A stretch of 64,000 nt of DNA from Flavobacterium sharifuzzamanii (GTDB taxonomy: Bacteria > Bacteroidota > Bacteroidia > Flavobacteriales > Flavobacteriaceae). Position 1 is the stretch's first letter; every line of letters begins with the position of its first letter. The translations under genes and the position numbers were made by a program. Location of the stretch: assembly GCF_003254585.1 (NCBI RefSeq), contig NZ_QJGZ01000028.1, positions 1 to 64,000 on the forward strand. The letters are read 5' to 3'. The notes under the pieces are model-generated. The model worked only from the letters and a program-made list of their open reading frames with translations. It had not been told where the DNA came from and did not search any database. This document shows positions 40,700 to 48,928 of the stretch, one piece after another.

Positions 40700-41880
40700 T
40701 ATTTCTTGCGTTTTAAAATTTCGTCTTTAGTATTTGGTTTAAAATGAGCTCCGGCACAACGCATTACGGCGTCAAAACCATAACGGCTTTTCATTTTATC
40801 CATAGCTTCATAAAGGGATAGCATTTCCTGTGTATCTTCAAAAAGATCAATTTGATAAGTGCCGCGTACCAATCCGCTAAAGCGAACGCCAATCAAACGC
40901 AGACGCATTCTACGCTGATACACTTTTTCAAAAAGTTCTATTACGTTTTTAGTCAAAATATGATCGGCCGAAGTATAAGCTACTCGGCATTGTTTGGTTT
41001 CAGTATCAAAATTGGCGTAACGTATTTTAACGGTAACAGTCGAAGTCAGCCATTGTTCTGCACGAAGCTGAAATGCCAGTTTTTCGACCATTCCTAATAA
41101 TATTCTTCTCAGTTTTGCAAGATCAATTGTATCCTGAGAAAAAGTGGTTTCAGTCGAAATTGATTTTCTTTCGGCATAAGGTTCAACAGGCGTGTGGTCA
41201 ATTCCGTGCGCTTTTTTCCAAAGTTCCAGACCATTTTTACCAATCATTTGCTGTAAAACCTCAGCAGGCATTTCTGCCAAAGTCTGAATTTTACGAACGC
41301 CAATTCGGGACAAAAGCTGAAAAGTAACTGCTCCAACCATTGGTATTTTCTGTATCGAAAGCGGATTTAAGAAGTCCTGAACTTTTTGTTCTGGAATTTC
41401 AAGATTTCCGACAGGTTTGCCTTCTCCGGTTGCAATTTTAGAAACAGTTTTATTGATTGATAATGAAAAACTAATAGGAAGTCCTGTTTCTTTAATTACT
41501 TTTTGTGCCAATTCATTTGTCCATTTATAACTTCCGTGAAATTTATCCATTCCGGTAATATCCATATAGAATTCATCGATGCTGGCTTTTTCTAAAACAG
41601 GCGCTTTTTCCTGAAGAATTTCAGTAACATCATGAGATAATTGCGAATATAATTCCATGTCTCCTTTCATTACTTTAGCATCTGGGCAAAGTTTTAACGC
41701 CATGCGAATTGGCATCGCAGAGCGCACTCCAAATTTGCGGGCTTCATAAGAGCAAGAAGCAACAACACCGCGGTCTCCGCCACCTATAATAAGCGGAATT
41801 CCATTGAGTTCTGAGTTGGTGCGCCTTTCGCAGGATACAAAAAAGGTATCCAAATCCATATGTACAATTGCCCGTGCCAT
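40699..41880 (-). CDS. dinB: Y-family DNA polymerase (DinB/Pol IV type)
   Basis: A translesion polymerase. The catalytic carboxylates are present: Asp9 in HMDLDTFF and Asp102/Glu103 in ASIDEFYMD, so unlike ImuB it should be active. The remaining landmarks are GVRSAMPIRMALKLCPDA, the helix-hairpin-helix thumb (KIPMVGAVTFQLLSRIGV) and a little-finger domain. There is no recognisable beta-clamp motif in the basic tail KDEILKRKK. Length is 393 residues. It is the first gene of the operon, with a -7 element and an inverted repeat directly upstream, and it faces a LexA-like repressor. Confidence 0.93.
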   Translation of the reverse strand: MARAIVHMDLDTFFVSCERRTNSELNGIPLIIGGGDRGVVASCSYEARKFGVRSAMPIRMALKLCPDAKVMKGDMELYSQLSHDVTEILQEKAPVLEKASIDEFYMDITGMDKFHGSYKWTNELAQKVIKETGLPISFSLSINKTVSKIATGEGKPVGNLEIPEQKVQDFLNPLSIQKIPMVGAVTFQLLSRIGVRKIQTLAEMPAEVLQQMIGKNGLELWKKAHGIDHTPVEPYAERKSISTETTFSQDTIDLAKLRRILLGMVEKLAFQLRAEQWLTSTVTVKIRYANFDTETKQCRVAYTSADHILTKNVIELFEKVYQRRMRLRLIGVRFSGLVRGTYQIDLFEDTQEMLSLYEAMDKMKSRYGFDAVMRCAGAHFKPNTKDEILKRKK

Positions 41881-41887
41881 TTTTTCC

Positions 41888-41910
41888 TTTTGTTTTTGTA
41901 TGAAACAAAA
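41888..41910. promoter_or_regulatory. candidate operator between dinB and the LexA-like repressor
   Basis: TTTTGTTT (41888-41895) and AAACAAAA (41903-41910) are a perfect 8-bp inverted repeat with a 7-bp spacer. It starts 8 bases before the dinB start codon and overlaps the dinB -7 element, the position expected for a repressor site. Proposed binding by the divergent XRE-S24 protein is inference. Confidence 0.5.
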
Positions 41911-41913
41911 TTA
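41906..41913 (-). promoter_or_regulatory. dinB -7 element
   Basis: On the minus strand TAATTTTG matches TAnnTTTG, 26 bases from the ATG and inside the edge of the inverted repeat. No -33 element is visible at the usual distance, as is common for activator- or damage-controlled promoters. Confidence 0.5.
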
Positions 41914-41935
41914 GTACAGATGATAACATTTTTAG

Positions 41936-41943
41936 TATATTTG
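41936..41943 (+). promoter_or_regulatory. -7 element of the LexA-like repressor gene
   Basis: TATATTTG matches TAnnTTTG, 27 bases before the ATG at 41970. The -33 side is weak. Confidence 0.5.
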
Positions 41944-41969
41944 CTGTTCCAAATTATAACAAATTTATT

Positions 41970-42743
41970 ATGTCCTTATTTTCAGACAACATCAGAGCAT
42001 TAAGGGTTAAGCATAAAATATCTCAGGAAAAATTAGCTGAAAACCTGAGTATTACCCGAGGAAGATATGTGAAATACGAAGACGGAACTTCAGAAGCACC
42101 GTACGATATTTTAAAGAAGATTGCATTATATTTTCATATGAGTATTGACTTGATATTATCTGTCGATATACGTAAAATCGATGTGCAAAATTTGATAAAA
42201 CTAGAAGGCAACCGACTTATTTTGCCAATTCAAGTGGATAGTTTTGGAGAAAATTATATCGAAATTGTATCTCAAAAAGCAAAAGCAGGTTACCTAAACG
42301 GATATGCTGATCCAGAATATATTGAAAGTTTACAGCAGATTACACTTCCTTTCTTGGGACCTGGAAAACATCGCGGATTTCCTGTAGAAGGCGATTCTAT
42401 GCCTCCACACGAAGATGGTTCTATCATCATTGGCCGTTATGTGGAAAAGCTAGGAGAGGTGATGGATGGCAAAACCTATATTCTTATTACTAAAAATGAA
42501 GGAATGGTTTATAAGCGTCTCAATAAAAACAAAAAAAACGCTTTGGTTTTAGAATCCGATAATAGTTTTTATCCAAATTATGAAGTGAAGGCTTCTGATA
42601 TTTTGGAAATATGGGAATACGAATGCAACATTGGCCGTTCGGATAAAAAACAAGAAACTACGGAAACTGGAGCAATGAAAGATTTGCTTTTAGAATTGAA
42701 AAGGGAAGTTCGAGAGATTAAGAATAATACTTCGAATACGTAA
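41970..42743 (+). CDS. XRE-HTH / S24 peptidase repressor, LexA/CI-like
   Basis: The N-terminal XRE helix-turn-helix (residues about 5-60, LRVKHKISQEKLAENLSITRG) binds DNA. The C-terminal S24 domain has catalytic Ser143 in VEGDSMPP and Lys182 in GMVYKRL. A likely self-cleavage site is Ala106-Gly107 in KAKAGYLNG. This is the phage-CI-like design that replaces classical LexA in many Bacteroidota. RecA-stimulated cleavage would release the divergent dinB-dnaE operon. Length is 257 residues with a helical tail. The mechanism is inferred from the family. Confidence 0.9.
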   Translation: MSLFSDNIRALRVKHKISQEKLAENLSITRGRYVKYEDGTSEAPYDILKKIALYFHMSIDLILSVDIRKIDVQNLIKLEGNRLILPIQVDSFGENYIEIVSQKAKAGYLNGYADPEYIESLQQITLPFLGPGKHRGFPVEGDSMPPHEDGSIIIGRYVEKLGEVMDGKTYILITKNEGMVYKRLNKNKKNALVLESDNSFYPNYEVKASDILEIWEYECNIGRSDKKQETTETGAMKDLLLELKREVREIKNNTSNT

Positions 42744-42747
42744 TATT

Positions 42748-42807
42748 TTTTTCGCCACAAATTCACGAATTATTTTAAATCAAAATTGGTGAATTTGTGG
42801 CGAAAAA
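42748..42807. repeat. palindromic repeat (TTCGCCAC family), likely also terminator
   Basis: TTTTTCGCCACAAATTCAC pairs with GTGAATTTGTGGCGAAAAA and extends further with one mismatch, around a short AT-rich loop. It fills the gap between convergent genes and has T runs on both strands, so it can act as a bidirectional terminator. Confidence 0.8.
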
Positions 42808-42815
42808 TAACTTAT

Positions 42816-43256
42816 TTAATTCCCCTTCACAATCGCCGATGCAATTTGCCCGCAATGATGTGAATTGTGAAAAAGAATGATAGAAAATAATTTAAGTTTT
42901 TGAATTTTCCCAAAAAAAGGAGCTTCAATTTCTTCGAACCAATCGCTATCTAAAGATTTTTTTATGGTATTTTCCAACATTTGATAACCTTGTTCAATAA
43001 GCTGATGACTGGTTTCAAGGTCATATTTGTTTCCAGTATCTGATTGCCCAATTGTAGTGTTTTCAACATTCGTTTCAGTTCCGAAAGCCTGTCCTAAAAT
43101 ATTTGCGGTTTCTCCTATATGTTGGTAAATAAATCCAACCGAAGCTGTTTTTTCAGTCAATCGAAAAGTAGCGTTTTCTTCCGTAATGTTTTTAAAAGTG
43201 GCCTGACAGCCTTTGCGGTTTTGATCTAAAAGACCAAATAATATTTCCTTTTGCAT
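42816..43256 (-). CDS. DinB-fold (DUF664-like) protein
   Basis: A four-helix-bundle protein of 146 residues, not a polymerase despite the family name. The metal-binding histidine pattern is present: IYQHIGE early and LFHNSHHCGQIASAI near the C-terminus. Such proteins are often thiol-dependent (bacillithiol) transferases or stress proteins. It is the third gene of the SRPBCC-arsR operon, 16 bases downstream of arsR, so its expression should be controlled by that regulator. Confidence 0.85.
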   Translation of the reverse strand: MQKEILFGLLDQNRKGCQATFKNITEENATFRLTEKTASVGFIYQHIGETANILGQAFGTETNVENTTIGQSDTGNKYDLETSHQLIEQGYQMLENTIKKSLDSDWFEEIEAPFFGKIQKLKLFSIILFHNSHHCGQIASAIVKGN

Positions 43257-43272
43257 AATTCTAATATTTTGA

Positions 43273-43593
43273 TCAATCTTTCTTTTTGTTCAGAATAGTT
43301 TCCAGTTTGCTAAGTTTATTTTCCCAGAACTGGTCAAAATGACTAATAAGCGCTTTAACATCATTAAATCCTTTTTGATTTAAAACACAATGACGTTCCC
43401 TCCCAATTTCCTGAATAGAGATAAAACCTGCTTGTTGCAATATTTTAATATGCTTTGAAACAGCAGGGCGGCTCATATCAAAATTTTCAGCCAAAGCGTT
43501 TATGTTATACGTTTCTTGGGTAAGCAATTGCAGAATCTGTCTACGGCTCGGATCTGCAATTACTTGTAAGGCATCAAGATTAGGTAATGACAT
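43273..43593 (-). CDS. ArsR-family transcriptional regulator
   Basis: A 106-residue winged-helix repressor: LDALQVIADPSRRQILQLLTQE, the recognition helix in MSRPAVSKHIKILQQAGF and the wing IQEIGRERHCVLN. No metal-binding ELCVCDL-type motif is seen, so it belongs to the non-metal group usually paired with SRPBCC proteins. It shares one base with the end of the upstream SRPBCC gene and probably binds the dyads in that promoter. Confidence 0.93.
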   Translation of the reverse strand: MSLPNLDALQVIADPSRRQILQLLTQETYNINALAENFDMSRPAVSKHIKILQQAGFISIQEIGRERHCVLNQKGFNDVKALISHFDQFWENKLSKLETILNKKKD

Positions 43594-44021
43594 TATTTTT
43601 CGTTTAAAAGATTCTCGATTTTTTCCATTTTTTTCAACCAGCCTTCTGTCATTCCAGTTAGGATAGAAACATTTTCTTCTTTAAATCCAGTATGAAGAAG
43701 ACGTAATTCGGTACCATTATCTTTCTTTTCCAGAGTCCATTCGACAATAGTGTCAAAGATCGTTTCATTATTTCCCGGTCCGCCTTTCCAGCTGTAAACA
43801 AGCTTTTTCAAAGGAACAATTTCTAGTATTTTGCAATGAAAAATTCCATCAAGATTTAAACTTGGAATAGGATTGGTGCGAAATGTAAAATGATGCCCTA
43901 AGAGAAGTTTAAAATCATTTGGCATAATCCATTGGGCAATTAATTCTGGCTCTGTAAGATACATCCAAATTTCTTCAGGAGCTTGGCTGTAAAACCATTT
44001 GTGGTTAATTTCTGTTTTCAT
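43593..44021 (-). CDS. SRPBCC/AHSA1-domain protein
   Basis: A 142-residue hot-dog-like START-related ligand-binding protein: HKWFYSQAPEEIWMYLTEPELIAQWIMPNDF, then the GIFHCKILEIVPLKKLVYSW segment and the C-terminal helix MTEGWLKKMEKIENLL. The ligand is unknown. It heads the operon with arsR and the DinB-fold gene. Its leader is very short: the predicted transcription start is within about 20 bases of the ATG. Confidence 0.9.
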   Translation of the reverse strand: MKTEINHKWFYSQAPEEIWMYLTEPELIAQWIMPNDFKLLLGHHFTFRTNPIPSLNLDGIFHCKILEIVPLKKLVYSWKGGPGNNETIFDTIVEWTLEKKDNGTELRLLHTGFKEENVSILTGMTEGWLKKMEKIENLLNEK

Positions 44022-44027
44022 ATTTAA

Positions 44028-44076
44028 GTAACTTTAAGGTTACGCAAATGTATATGTAACTTTTGAGTTACGCAAA
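44028..44076 (-). promoter_or_regulatory. promoter with two tandem operator dyads of the SRPBCC-arsR-DinB operon
   Basis: On the minus strand TTTG (44073-44076) and TACATTTG (44045-44052) are 20 bases apart, a full Bacteroidota promoter. Two dyads, GTAACTTTTGAGTTAC (44056-44071) and GTAACTTTAAGGTTAC (44028-44043), are spaced 28 bp. One sits between -33 and -7, the other directly after -7. Both are preceded by the same GCGTAAC context. This is an ideal layout for repression by the operon's own ArsR protein. Confidence 0.75.
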
Positions 44077-44153
44077 TATTTTTTAATATTTTTCATGAAT
44101 GTTGTTAAGAATAAACTACTTAACTTTATTGATTAGATGAAAATAAGATATAA

Positions 44154-44603
44154 ATGAATATCCTAAAAGCCACAACTGAAGATCATATTCTACTAACAGA
44201 AATCACCAAAAGGTCAAAAGCCTACTGGGGATATTCTGAAGAACAAATTGAAAAATGGAATAATAATCTAACTGTAACGGCAGATTATATTGAAAAGAAT
44301 AATGTTTGTAATTTAGTTGTTGAAAATCAAATAATTGGATATTATTCTTATTTGAAATTAGAAGAGAATCAGGTAAAATTGGACAATTTATTTATTTTAC
44401 CTGAATATATAGGAAAAGGATTTGGTTCTTATTTAATGAATGATTTTTTGGAAAGAATGCGAAATGAAAAATGCCAAAAAATTATTTTGGACTCAGAACC
44501 AAATGCAGAACAATTTTACCAGAAAATTGGATTTACAAAAATCGGAGAATTTGAAACTTCAATAAAAAATAGATTCATGCCGATTATGGAAATGAAGTTA
44601 TAA
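44154..44603 (+). CDS. GNAT-family N-acetyltransferase
   Basis: A 149-residue acetyl-CoA-dependent acyltransferase. The core is VKLDNLFILPEYIGKGFGSYLMNDFLERM, which holds the pyrophosphate-binding loop, followed by KIILDSEPNAEQFYQKIGF. The substrate cannot be predicted. It is a single gene, divergent from the SRPBCC operon. Confidence 0.9.
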   Translation: MNILKATTEDHILLTEITKRSKAYWGYSEEQIEKWNNNLTVTADYIEKNNVCNLVVENQIIGYYSYLKLEENQVKLDNLFILPEYIGKGFGSYLMNDFLERMRNEKCQKIILDSEPNAEQFYQKIGFTKIGEFETSIKNRFMPIMEMKL

Positions 44604-44621
44604 TTTCGAAGAAAAAAATCC

Positions 44622-44669
44622 GCCATGAATTCACGAATTTTAATTTAAAATAATTCGTGAATTCGTGGC
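44622..44669. repeat. palindromic repeat (GCCACGAATT family)
   Basis: GCCATGAATTCACGAATT (44622-44639) pairs with AATTCGTGAATTCGTGGC (44652-44669) with one G-T pair. It is followed to 44760 by fragments of the related AATCTGTGGC and TTTCGTGGC words. It lies between convergent GNAT and PAP2 genes. Confidence 0.75.
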
Positions 44670-44768
44670 TAATAAATTTACACAAAGCGATTCAAAATTT
44701 TTTTTAATCTGTGAAATCTGTGGCTTTTAAAAAAGTTACTACTTAGTGCTTTCGTGGCTATAAAAAAA

Positions 44769-45530
44769 CTAAAAGACCTTCGCAAATCCCAATCCATATT
44801 GCTGTCCATTATAGAAAGGCATTATCATAGAAGTTGATTTATTTTCGGCTGATGATTTGAATAGTTTTTTTGTGATATACGGATTAATCCAATAAGCAAT
44901 TTTGGTACTCAAAATCCCGATTCCTGCTCCAGCCGCGACATCAGTTAGCCAATGGCGGTTGTTGTAAATTCTGAAAAGTCCAGTTCCAGTTGCAACGGCA
45001 TAACCTGCAATTCCGTACCAAATCGATTTGTCTTTGTATTCTTGATATAAAAATTCTGCTCCGGCAAAAGCAGTTGCAGTATGCCCAGAAGGAAAAGAAT
45101 TATTAGAACTTCCATCTGGTCTTTCTTCATGAACAATCGATTTTAAGCTTAAAACCGTTGTTGCCATAATGATATACGAAGTTGCAAATATGACCGAACG
45201 ATCACGCATATTATTTTTCCCTTCTACGCCAAAAGCATTCAAAGCATAAACAGAGGCAGCAGGCGCATATTGAGAGAAGTCATCAATTGTGATTTTTTCG
45301 TCAATATCTTCTTTAACTTCATCCCTTATTTGGTGGTTGAAACTTAAAAGTTGATCATTTCCAATTCCAATAACGCCGTACCCAATCAAAACCGATGGAA
45401 TAATTAGCTGTTTGTAATTGAATTTCAAATTATTTGACGTACTGTCAATTTTTGCAATGGAATCATTTTGCTGCGCATTGGCAGAAAAGAATCCGAAAAA
45501 AAATAGAAGGGAAATCGCTTTGTAGAACAT
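44769..45530 (-). CDS. PAP2-family phosphatase
   Basis: An exported or membrane-anchored acid phosphatase of the PAP2 type. A signal peptide (about 1-19, ending ANAQ) is followed by a membrane segment. The three catalytic motifs are KSIVHEERPDG, FPSGHTA and the R-x5-HWLTD block (RIYNNRHWLTD). Length is 253 residues. Substrates of this family include lipid phosphates such as undecaprenyl pyrophosphate or phosphatidic acid; which one applies is unknown. The 45531-45737 gap upstream has no gene. Confidence 0.92.
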   Translation of the reverse strand: MFYKAISLLFFFGFFSANAQQNDSIAKIDSTSNNLKFNYKQLIIPSVLIGYGVIGIGNDQLLSFNHQIRDEVKEDIDEKITIDDFSQYAPAASVYALNAFGVEGKNNMRDRSVIFATSYIIMATTVLSLKSIVHEERPDGSSNNSFPSGHTATAFAGAEFLYQEYKDKSIWYGIAGYAVATGTGLFRIYNNRHWLTDVAAGAGIGILSTKIAYWINPYITKKLFKSSAENKSTSMIMPFYNGQQYGLGFAKVF

Positions 45531-45737
45531 TTTTTTGGCTGTTATATTTTACAAATTAACGAATGTTTTGAACCTAGTATTTTGTGCTTAATTGAACCTT
45601 AAGTGAATATTAATTAAAGACAAAATTCAATTATAAATATATTATATTTTTTTAAATTTTATAAGAATTGTTTTATTTTTTTTTAAAATAATTTAGATAG
45701 TTGTAAAAATGAATCTTTAAATCAGATCGGTAAAACT

Positions 45738-47453
45738 TTACACTTTCAGTGTAAACCAAAAAGTACTGCCCAATCCGAGATTACTTTCTACACCAACACT
45801 TCCATTTTGCGCTTCAATAAATTCTTTGCTAATTGCCAAGCCCAATCCCGTTCCAGATTTCTGACTTCCTGGAACTTGAAAATATTTATCAAAAACCCTG
45901 TCTTTGTACCGTGTATCAATTCCTTTTCCGGTGTCAATAACCTGAAAAACCATTTGATTATTTTCTTCTTTTAATTTAATGAGAACCGTACTTTTTTCAG
46001 ACGAATATCTGATGGCATTCGATAAAAAATTAATCAAAACCCAGCCTGTTTTTTCGGCATCGGCTTTTACATTTTTGAGGTTTTCATGGGCGTCAACAAC
46101 CAACTGAATCTGTTTTTGGTCTGCCTGAACCTTTACTGCTTCAACAGCATATTTCACAATTTCATGTGGATTGCTTTTACCGATATTCAGCTGAATATTT
46201 CCAGTTTCCAATTGCGATAAATTCAGTAATTCGCCTGTAATTTTCAATAAGCGCTGACTGTCTTCTTTTATACTTTCAACCAGTTGTTTCTGATCGTCAT
46301 TCATATCGCCCGTTTTTCCATTTTCAAGCAATTGGAGACTTAATTTTATTGAAGCAATTGGCGTTTTTAATTCGTGTGAAACGGTGGCAATGAAATTCGT
46401 TTTAGCAAAATCTAATTCTTTAAAGAGCGTAATATTTCGCAGAATAATCACATCGCCGATATTAATTTCTTTTTCTTCGCCAGTTGGTGTTATCGTTATG
46501 TTGTGAATCTCTTTTTCGAAATAACTTTCTTTTCCATGAGCAAAAATTTTGAGAGGCTGTTTTTTCGGAGTTTCACTTTCTTTCAGAATCAATGAACGAA
46601 TCAAATCATTAGAAACGGCTAATTCAGATGCAGGTTTTCCAATAATATCTTCCGATTTTAGACCGATAATTTTCAGTGCTTCATCATTCACAAACAAAAC
46701 AATTTCTTCATTATCCAAACCAATAATCGGGTCGTTCATATTATTAATCAGGGTTTCCAGTCGTTTTTTCTCAAAAAGAAGTTTATAAACATTGCTGTCA
46801 TGATATTCTTCGAGTTTTTGTGCCATCGTATTGAATGATTTCGCAAGATCTCCAAATTCGCTATGGCTTGTAAAATGAACTCTTTCAGAATAATTTTTAT
46901 TCGCAATTTCTTTAATACTCAGCGTTAATTCCCTAATTGGATTCGCAATATTATTAGGTAGATTAACTAATAAATTAAACGCAATCAAAAAGCATAAAGA
47001 TCCTACAATGGCAATCGACAAATTAGCCGTTTCAGCTGAATGCTTAGCAATATCGCTTTTCTGTTTTATGGCGTCAAGATTTAGCTTCATAATCGCAAAA
47101 ATGTCTTGACGGATTTGCACTTTTACAGTTTCATCTGCATTGTTTTTGGCTAAAAGGGCAAAACTGGCTTTCAGCTTTTCAGTAGCTTGTTTTTCGCCTG
47201 GTTCAGTAATGTTTTGAGTCTGTTTTTCGAGATTTTCCTCGAAACTCTGAATCGTTTCTGTTGAACCCGATTTCATTCCATCCAAAGCAAAAATCATATT
47301 TCTGGAATATTCCAGCGTATTGTAATTGGATTTCAGAATGTTTTCAGTGTCCTGCTTAATCAGAAAAACAGAATAAGCACTCACTAATGAGAGAATGATG
47401 ATCATTAAAAATAATAATCCAACACCCAGATTCAATTTGGTTTTAATTCTCAT
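45738..47453 (-). CDS. HAMP-PAS histidine kinase of the Kdp locus
   Basis: Likely the catalytic half of a split potassium sensor. Two membrane spans (about residues 7-29 and 147-168) flank a helical periplasmic domain. HAMP (about 170-222), PAS (about 230-345), HisKA with phosphoacceptor His360 (ATVSHELKTPIASI) and an ATPase domain with VLINFLSNAIRYS, VIDTGKGID and GTGLGLAIS follow. Length is 571 residues. It follows the kdpD N-terminal gene in the same direction, separated by a palindromic repeat. Confidence 0.9.
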   Translation of the reverse strand: MRIKTKLNLGVGLLFLMIIILSLVSAYSVFLIKQDTENILKSNYNTLEYSRNMIFALDGMKSGSTETIQSFEENLEKQTQNITEPGEKQATEKLKASFALLAKNNADETVKVQIRQDIFAIMKLNLDAIKQKSDIAKHSAETANLSIAIVGSLCFLIAFNLLVNLPNNIANPIRELTLSIKEIANKNYSERVHFTSHSEFGDLAKSFNTMAQKLEEYHDSNVYKLLFEKKRLETLINNMNDPIIGLDNEEIVLFVNDEALKIIGLKSEDIIGKPASELAVSNDLIRSLILKESETPKKQPLKIFAHGKESYFEKEIHNITITPTGEEKEINIGDVIILRNITLFKELDFAKTNFIATVSHELKTPIASIKLSLQLLENGKTGDMNDDQKQLVESIKEDSQRLLKITGELLNLSQLETGNIQLNIGKSNPHEIVKYAVEAVKVQADQKQIQLVVDAHENLKNVKADAEKTGWVLINFLSNAIRYSSEKSTVLIKLKEENNQMVFQVIDTGKGIDTRYKDRVFDKYFQVPGSQKSGTGLGLAISKEFIEAQNGSVGVESNLGLGSTFWFTLKV

Positions 47454-47486
47454 GACGTTTATTTAAAAACAAGTTTTTTTTATTTG

Positions 47487-47583
47487 AACCATTAAGATAT
47501 TAAGGAAATTAAGCTTTGAACTTAATGAAGCTTACAAAGAGAAAATTAAGTATAGCCTTTATTTTCTTAATATCTTAATGGTT
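47487..47583. repeat. palindromic repeat in the kdpD-kinase gap
   Basis: AACCATTAAGATATTAAG (47487-47504) pairs perfectly with CTTAATATCTTAATGGTT (47566-47583). The 61-base loop has smaller internal copies of CTTAAT. It occupies nearly the whole 137-base gap. Confidence 0.75.
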
Positions 47584-47590
47584 AGAAAAA

Positions 47591-48727
47591 TTACGACAGT
47601 ATTACAAGATCAACGTTTGACAAAGACAATTTGTTTAGCAAACGTCTGAAAATTGTTGTAGACAAAATTACTTTAAACAAATTAAAATGTGGTTTTCCGA
47701 TACAGACAGTTGTAATTTGTTTTTGCTCTACCGTTTTTAAAATAGCATCTGTAATATTTGAATTTTCCAATTTAATAACCTCAGCGCCTAATTGCACAGC
47801 GAGTTTAAAGTTATTAATTAAATGTCTTTGTTTGTCGAGTGCAATTCTGTTACTGCTTTCTTTTGGCGTTTCGACATACAAAACATACCACGATCCGTTG
47901 TAATAACTGGCTAATCTTGCTGCTTTTCTAATAATGATTTTAGCCGTTTTTTCATTACTGCTAATGCAGGCTAAAAGCTTTTCATGTCGCAAAGCATGCA
48001 GATTCGGGACTTCACTTTCTACTTTTCGAACTACCTGACTTGCCACTTCTTTCAAAGCCAATTCACGCAATTGCAGAATTTGTTCCGATTTAAAAAAGTT
48101 CGCCAAAGCAGTCGGAATTTTATCTGCCGTATAAATTTTTCCTTCTTTGAGACGGGCAATCAAATCTTCTGAAGTTAAATCAATATTTACAACCTCATCA
48201 GCCAAACGTAAAACATTGTCGGGAATTCGCTCCTGAACATCAATATTTGTAATACGTTTTACATCTTCGTTTAAACTCTCAATATGCTGGATATTAACCG
48301 CCGAAATCACATTAATTCCTGCATCCAAAATCTCCAGAACATCCTGCCAGCGTTTTTCGTTTTTGCTTCCCTCAACATTTGTATGCGCCAATTCATCAAC
48401 AATAACCACTTCTGGTCTAAGGTTGATGATAGCCTGAACATCGAGCTCATCGAGTTCTTTTCCTTTATAAAAAATAGTCCGCCTCGGAATAATCGGCAAA
48501 CCCGCCAATAACTCATGCGTTTCCTTCCGCATGTGCGTTTCGATGTAGCCAATTTTTACATCGATTCCGTTTTTCAATAACGAATGCGCTTCCTGAAGCA
48601 TACGAAAAGTTTTGCCCACACCGGCGCTCATCCCAATGTAGATTTTAAATTTTCCTTTCCGAGACTTCTGAATTAAATCGAGAAAATGCTGTGCGTTGTT
48701 ATTTTCGTTTTCCATATTTTTTGCCAC
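47591..48727 (-). CDS. kdpD: KdpD N-terminal sensor protein (KdpD plus Usp domain, no kinase)
   Basis: It matches only the cytoplasmic N-terminal part of E. coli KdpD. The KdpD domain has Walker A GMSAGVGKT (residues 32-40), with VVIVDELAHTN and AVNIQHIESLNE. A universal-stress-protein-like domain follows (about residues 245-378, ending VDLVILS). The four-helix membrane part and kinase of full-length KdpD are absent. Length is 378 residues. The histidine kinase encoded downstream probably supplies the missing part. In E. coli the Usp part senses c-di-AMP/nucleotides and intracellular K+. Confidence 0.92.
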   Translation of the reverse strand: MAKNMENENNNAQHFLDLIQKSRKGKFKIYIGMSAGVGKTFRMLQEAHSLLKNGIDVKIGYIETHMRKETHELLAGLPIIPRRTIFYKGKELDELDVQAIINLRPEVVIVDELAHTNVEGSKNEKRWQDVLEILDAGINVISAVNIQHIESLNEDVKRITNIDVQERIPDNVLRLADEVVNIDLTSEDLIARLKEGKIYTADKIPTALANFFKSEQILQLRELALKEVASQVVRKVESEVPNLHALRHEKLLACISSNEKTAKIIIRKAARLASYYNGSWYVLYVETPKESSNRIALDKQRHLINNFKLAVQLGAEVIKLENSNITDAILKTVEQKQITTVCIGKPHFNLFKVILSTTIFRRLLNKLSLSNVDLVILS

Positions 48728-48736
48728 GAAGGCGCT

Positions 48737-48918
48737 AAGTCACAAAGTTTTTTTTAAGCCACAGATTAGAAAGATTAGAAAGATTATTTGAATGGCTCTG
48801 TGTTGATTTATCTGCCACGAATTACACGAATTTTCACGAATTATATTTAATAAAAATTAGCGAAAATTTGTGTAATTCGTGGCGAAAAAAAATCCTTTTA
48901 ATCTGTGAAATCTGTGGC
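48737..48918. repeat. nested palindromic repeats in the porin-kdpD gap
   Basis: The inner hairpin runs 48814-48883: a 22-base arm beginning GCCACGAATTACACG pairs with its complement ending GTAATTCGTGGC, with one G-T pair. The outer arms are GCCACAGATT (near 48739) and AAATCTGTGGC (ending 48918). The same two words recur at 44622-44760 and 58884-59003. Confidence 0.75.
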
Positions 48919-48928
48919 AAAAGTATTT

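Noticed and set aside
42816..43256. Annotating the DinB-fold protein as a DNA polymerase
   Set aside because: The name is shared, but the sequence is a small histidine-rich helix bundle with no polymerase motifs. The real Y-family polymerase is at 40699-41880.
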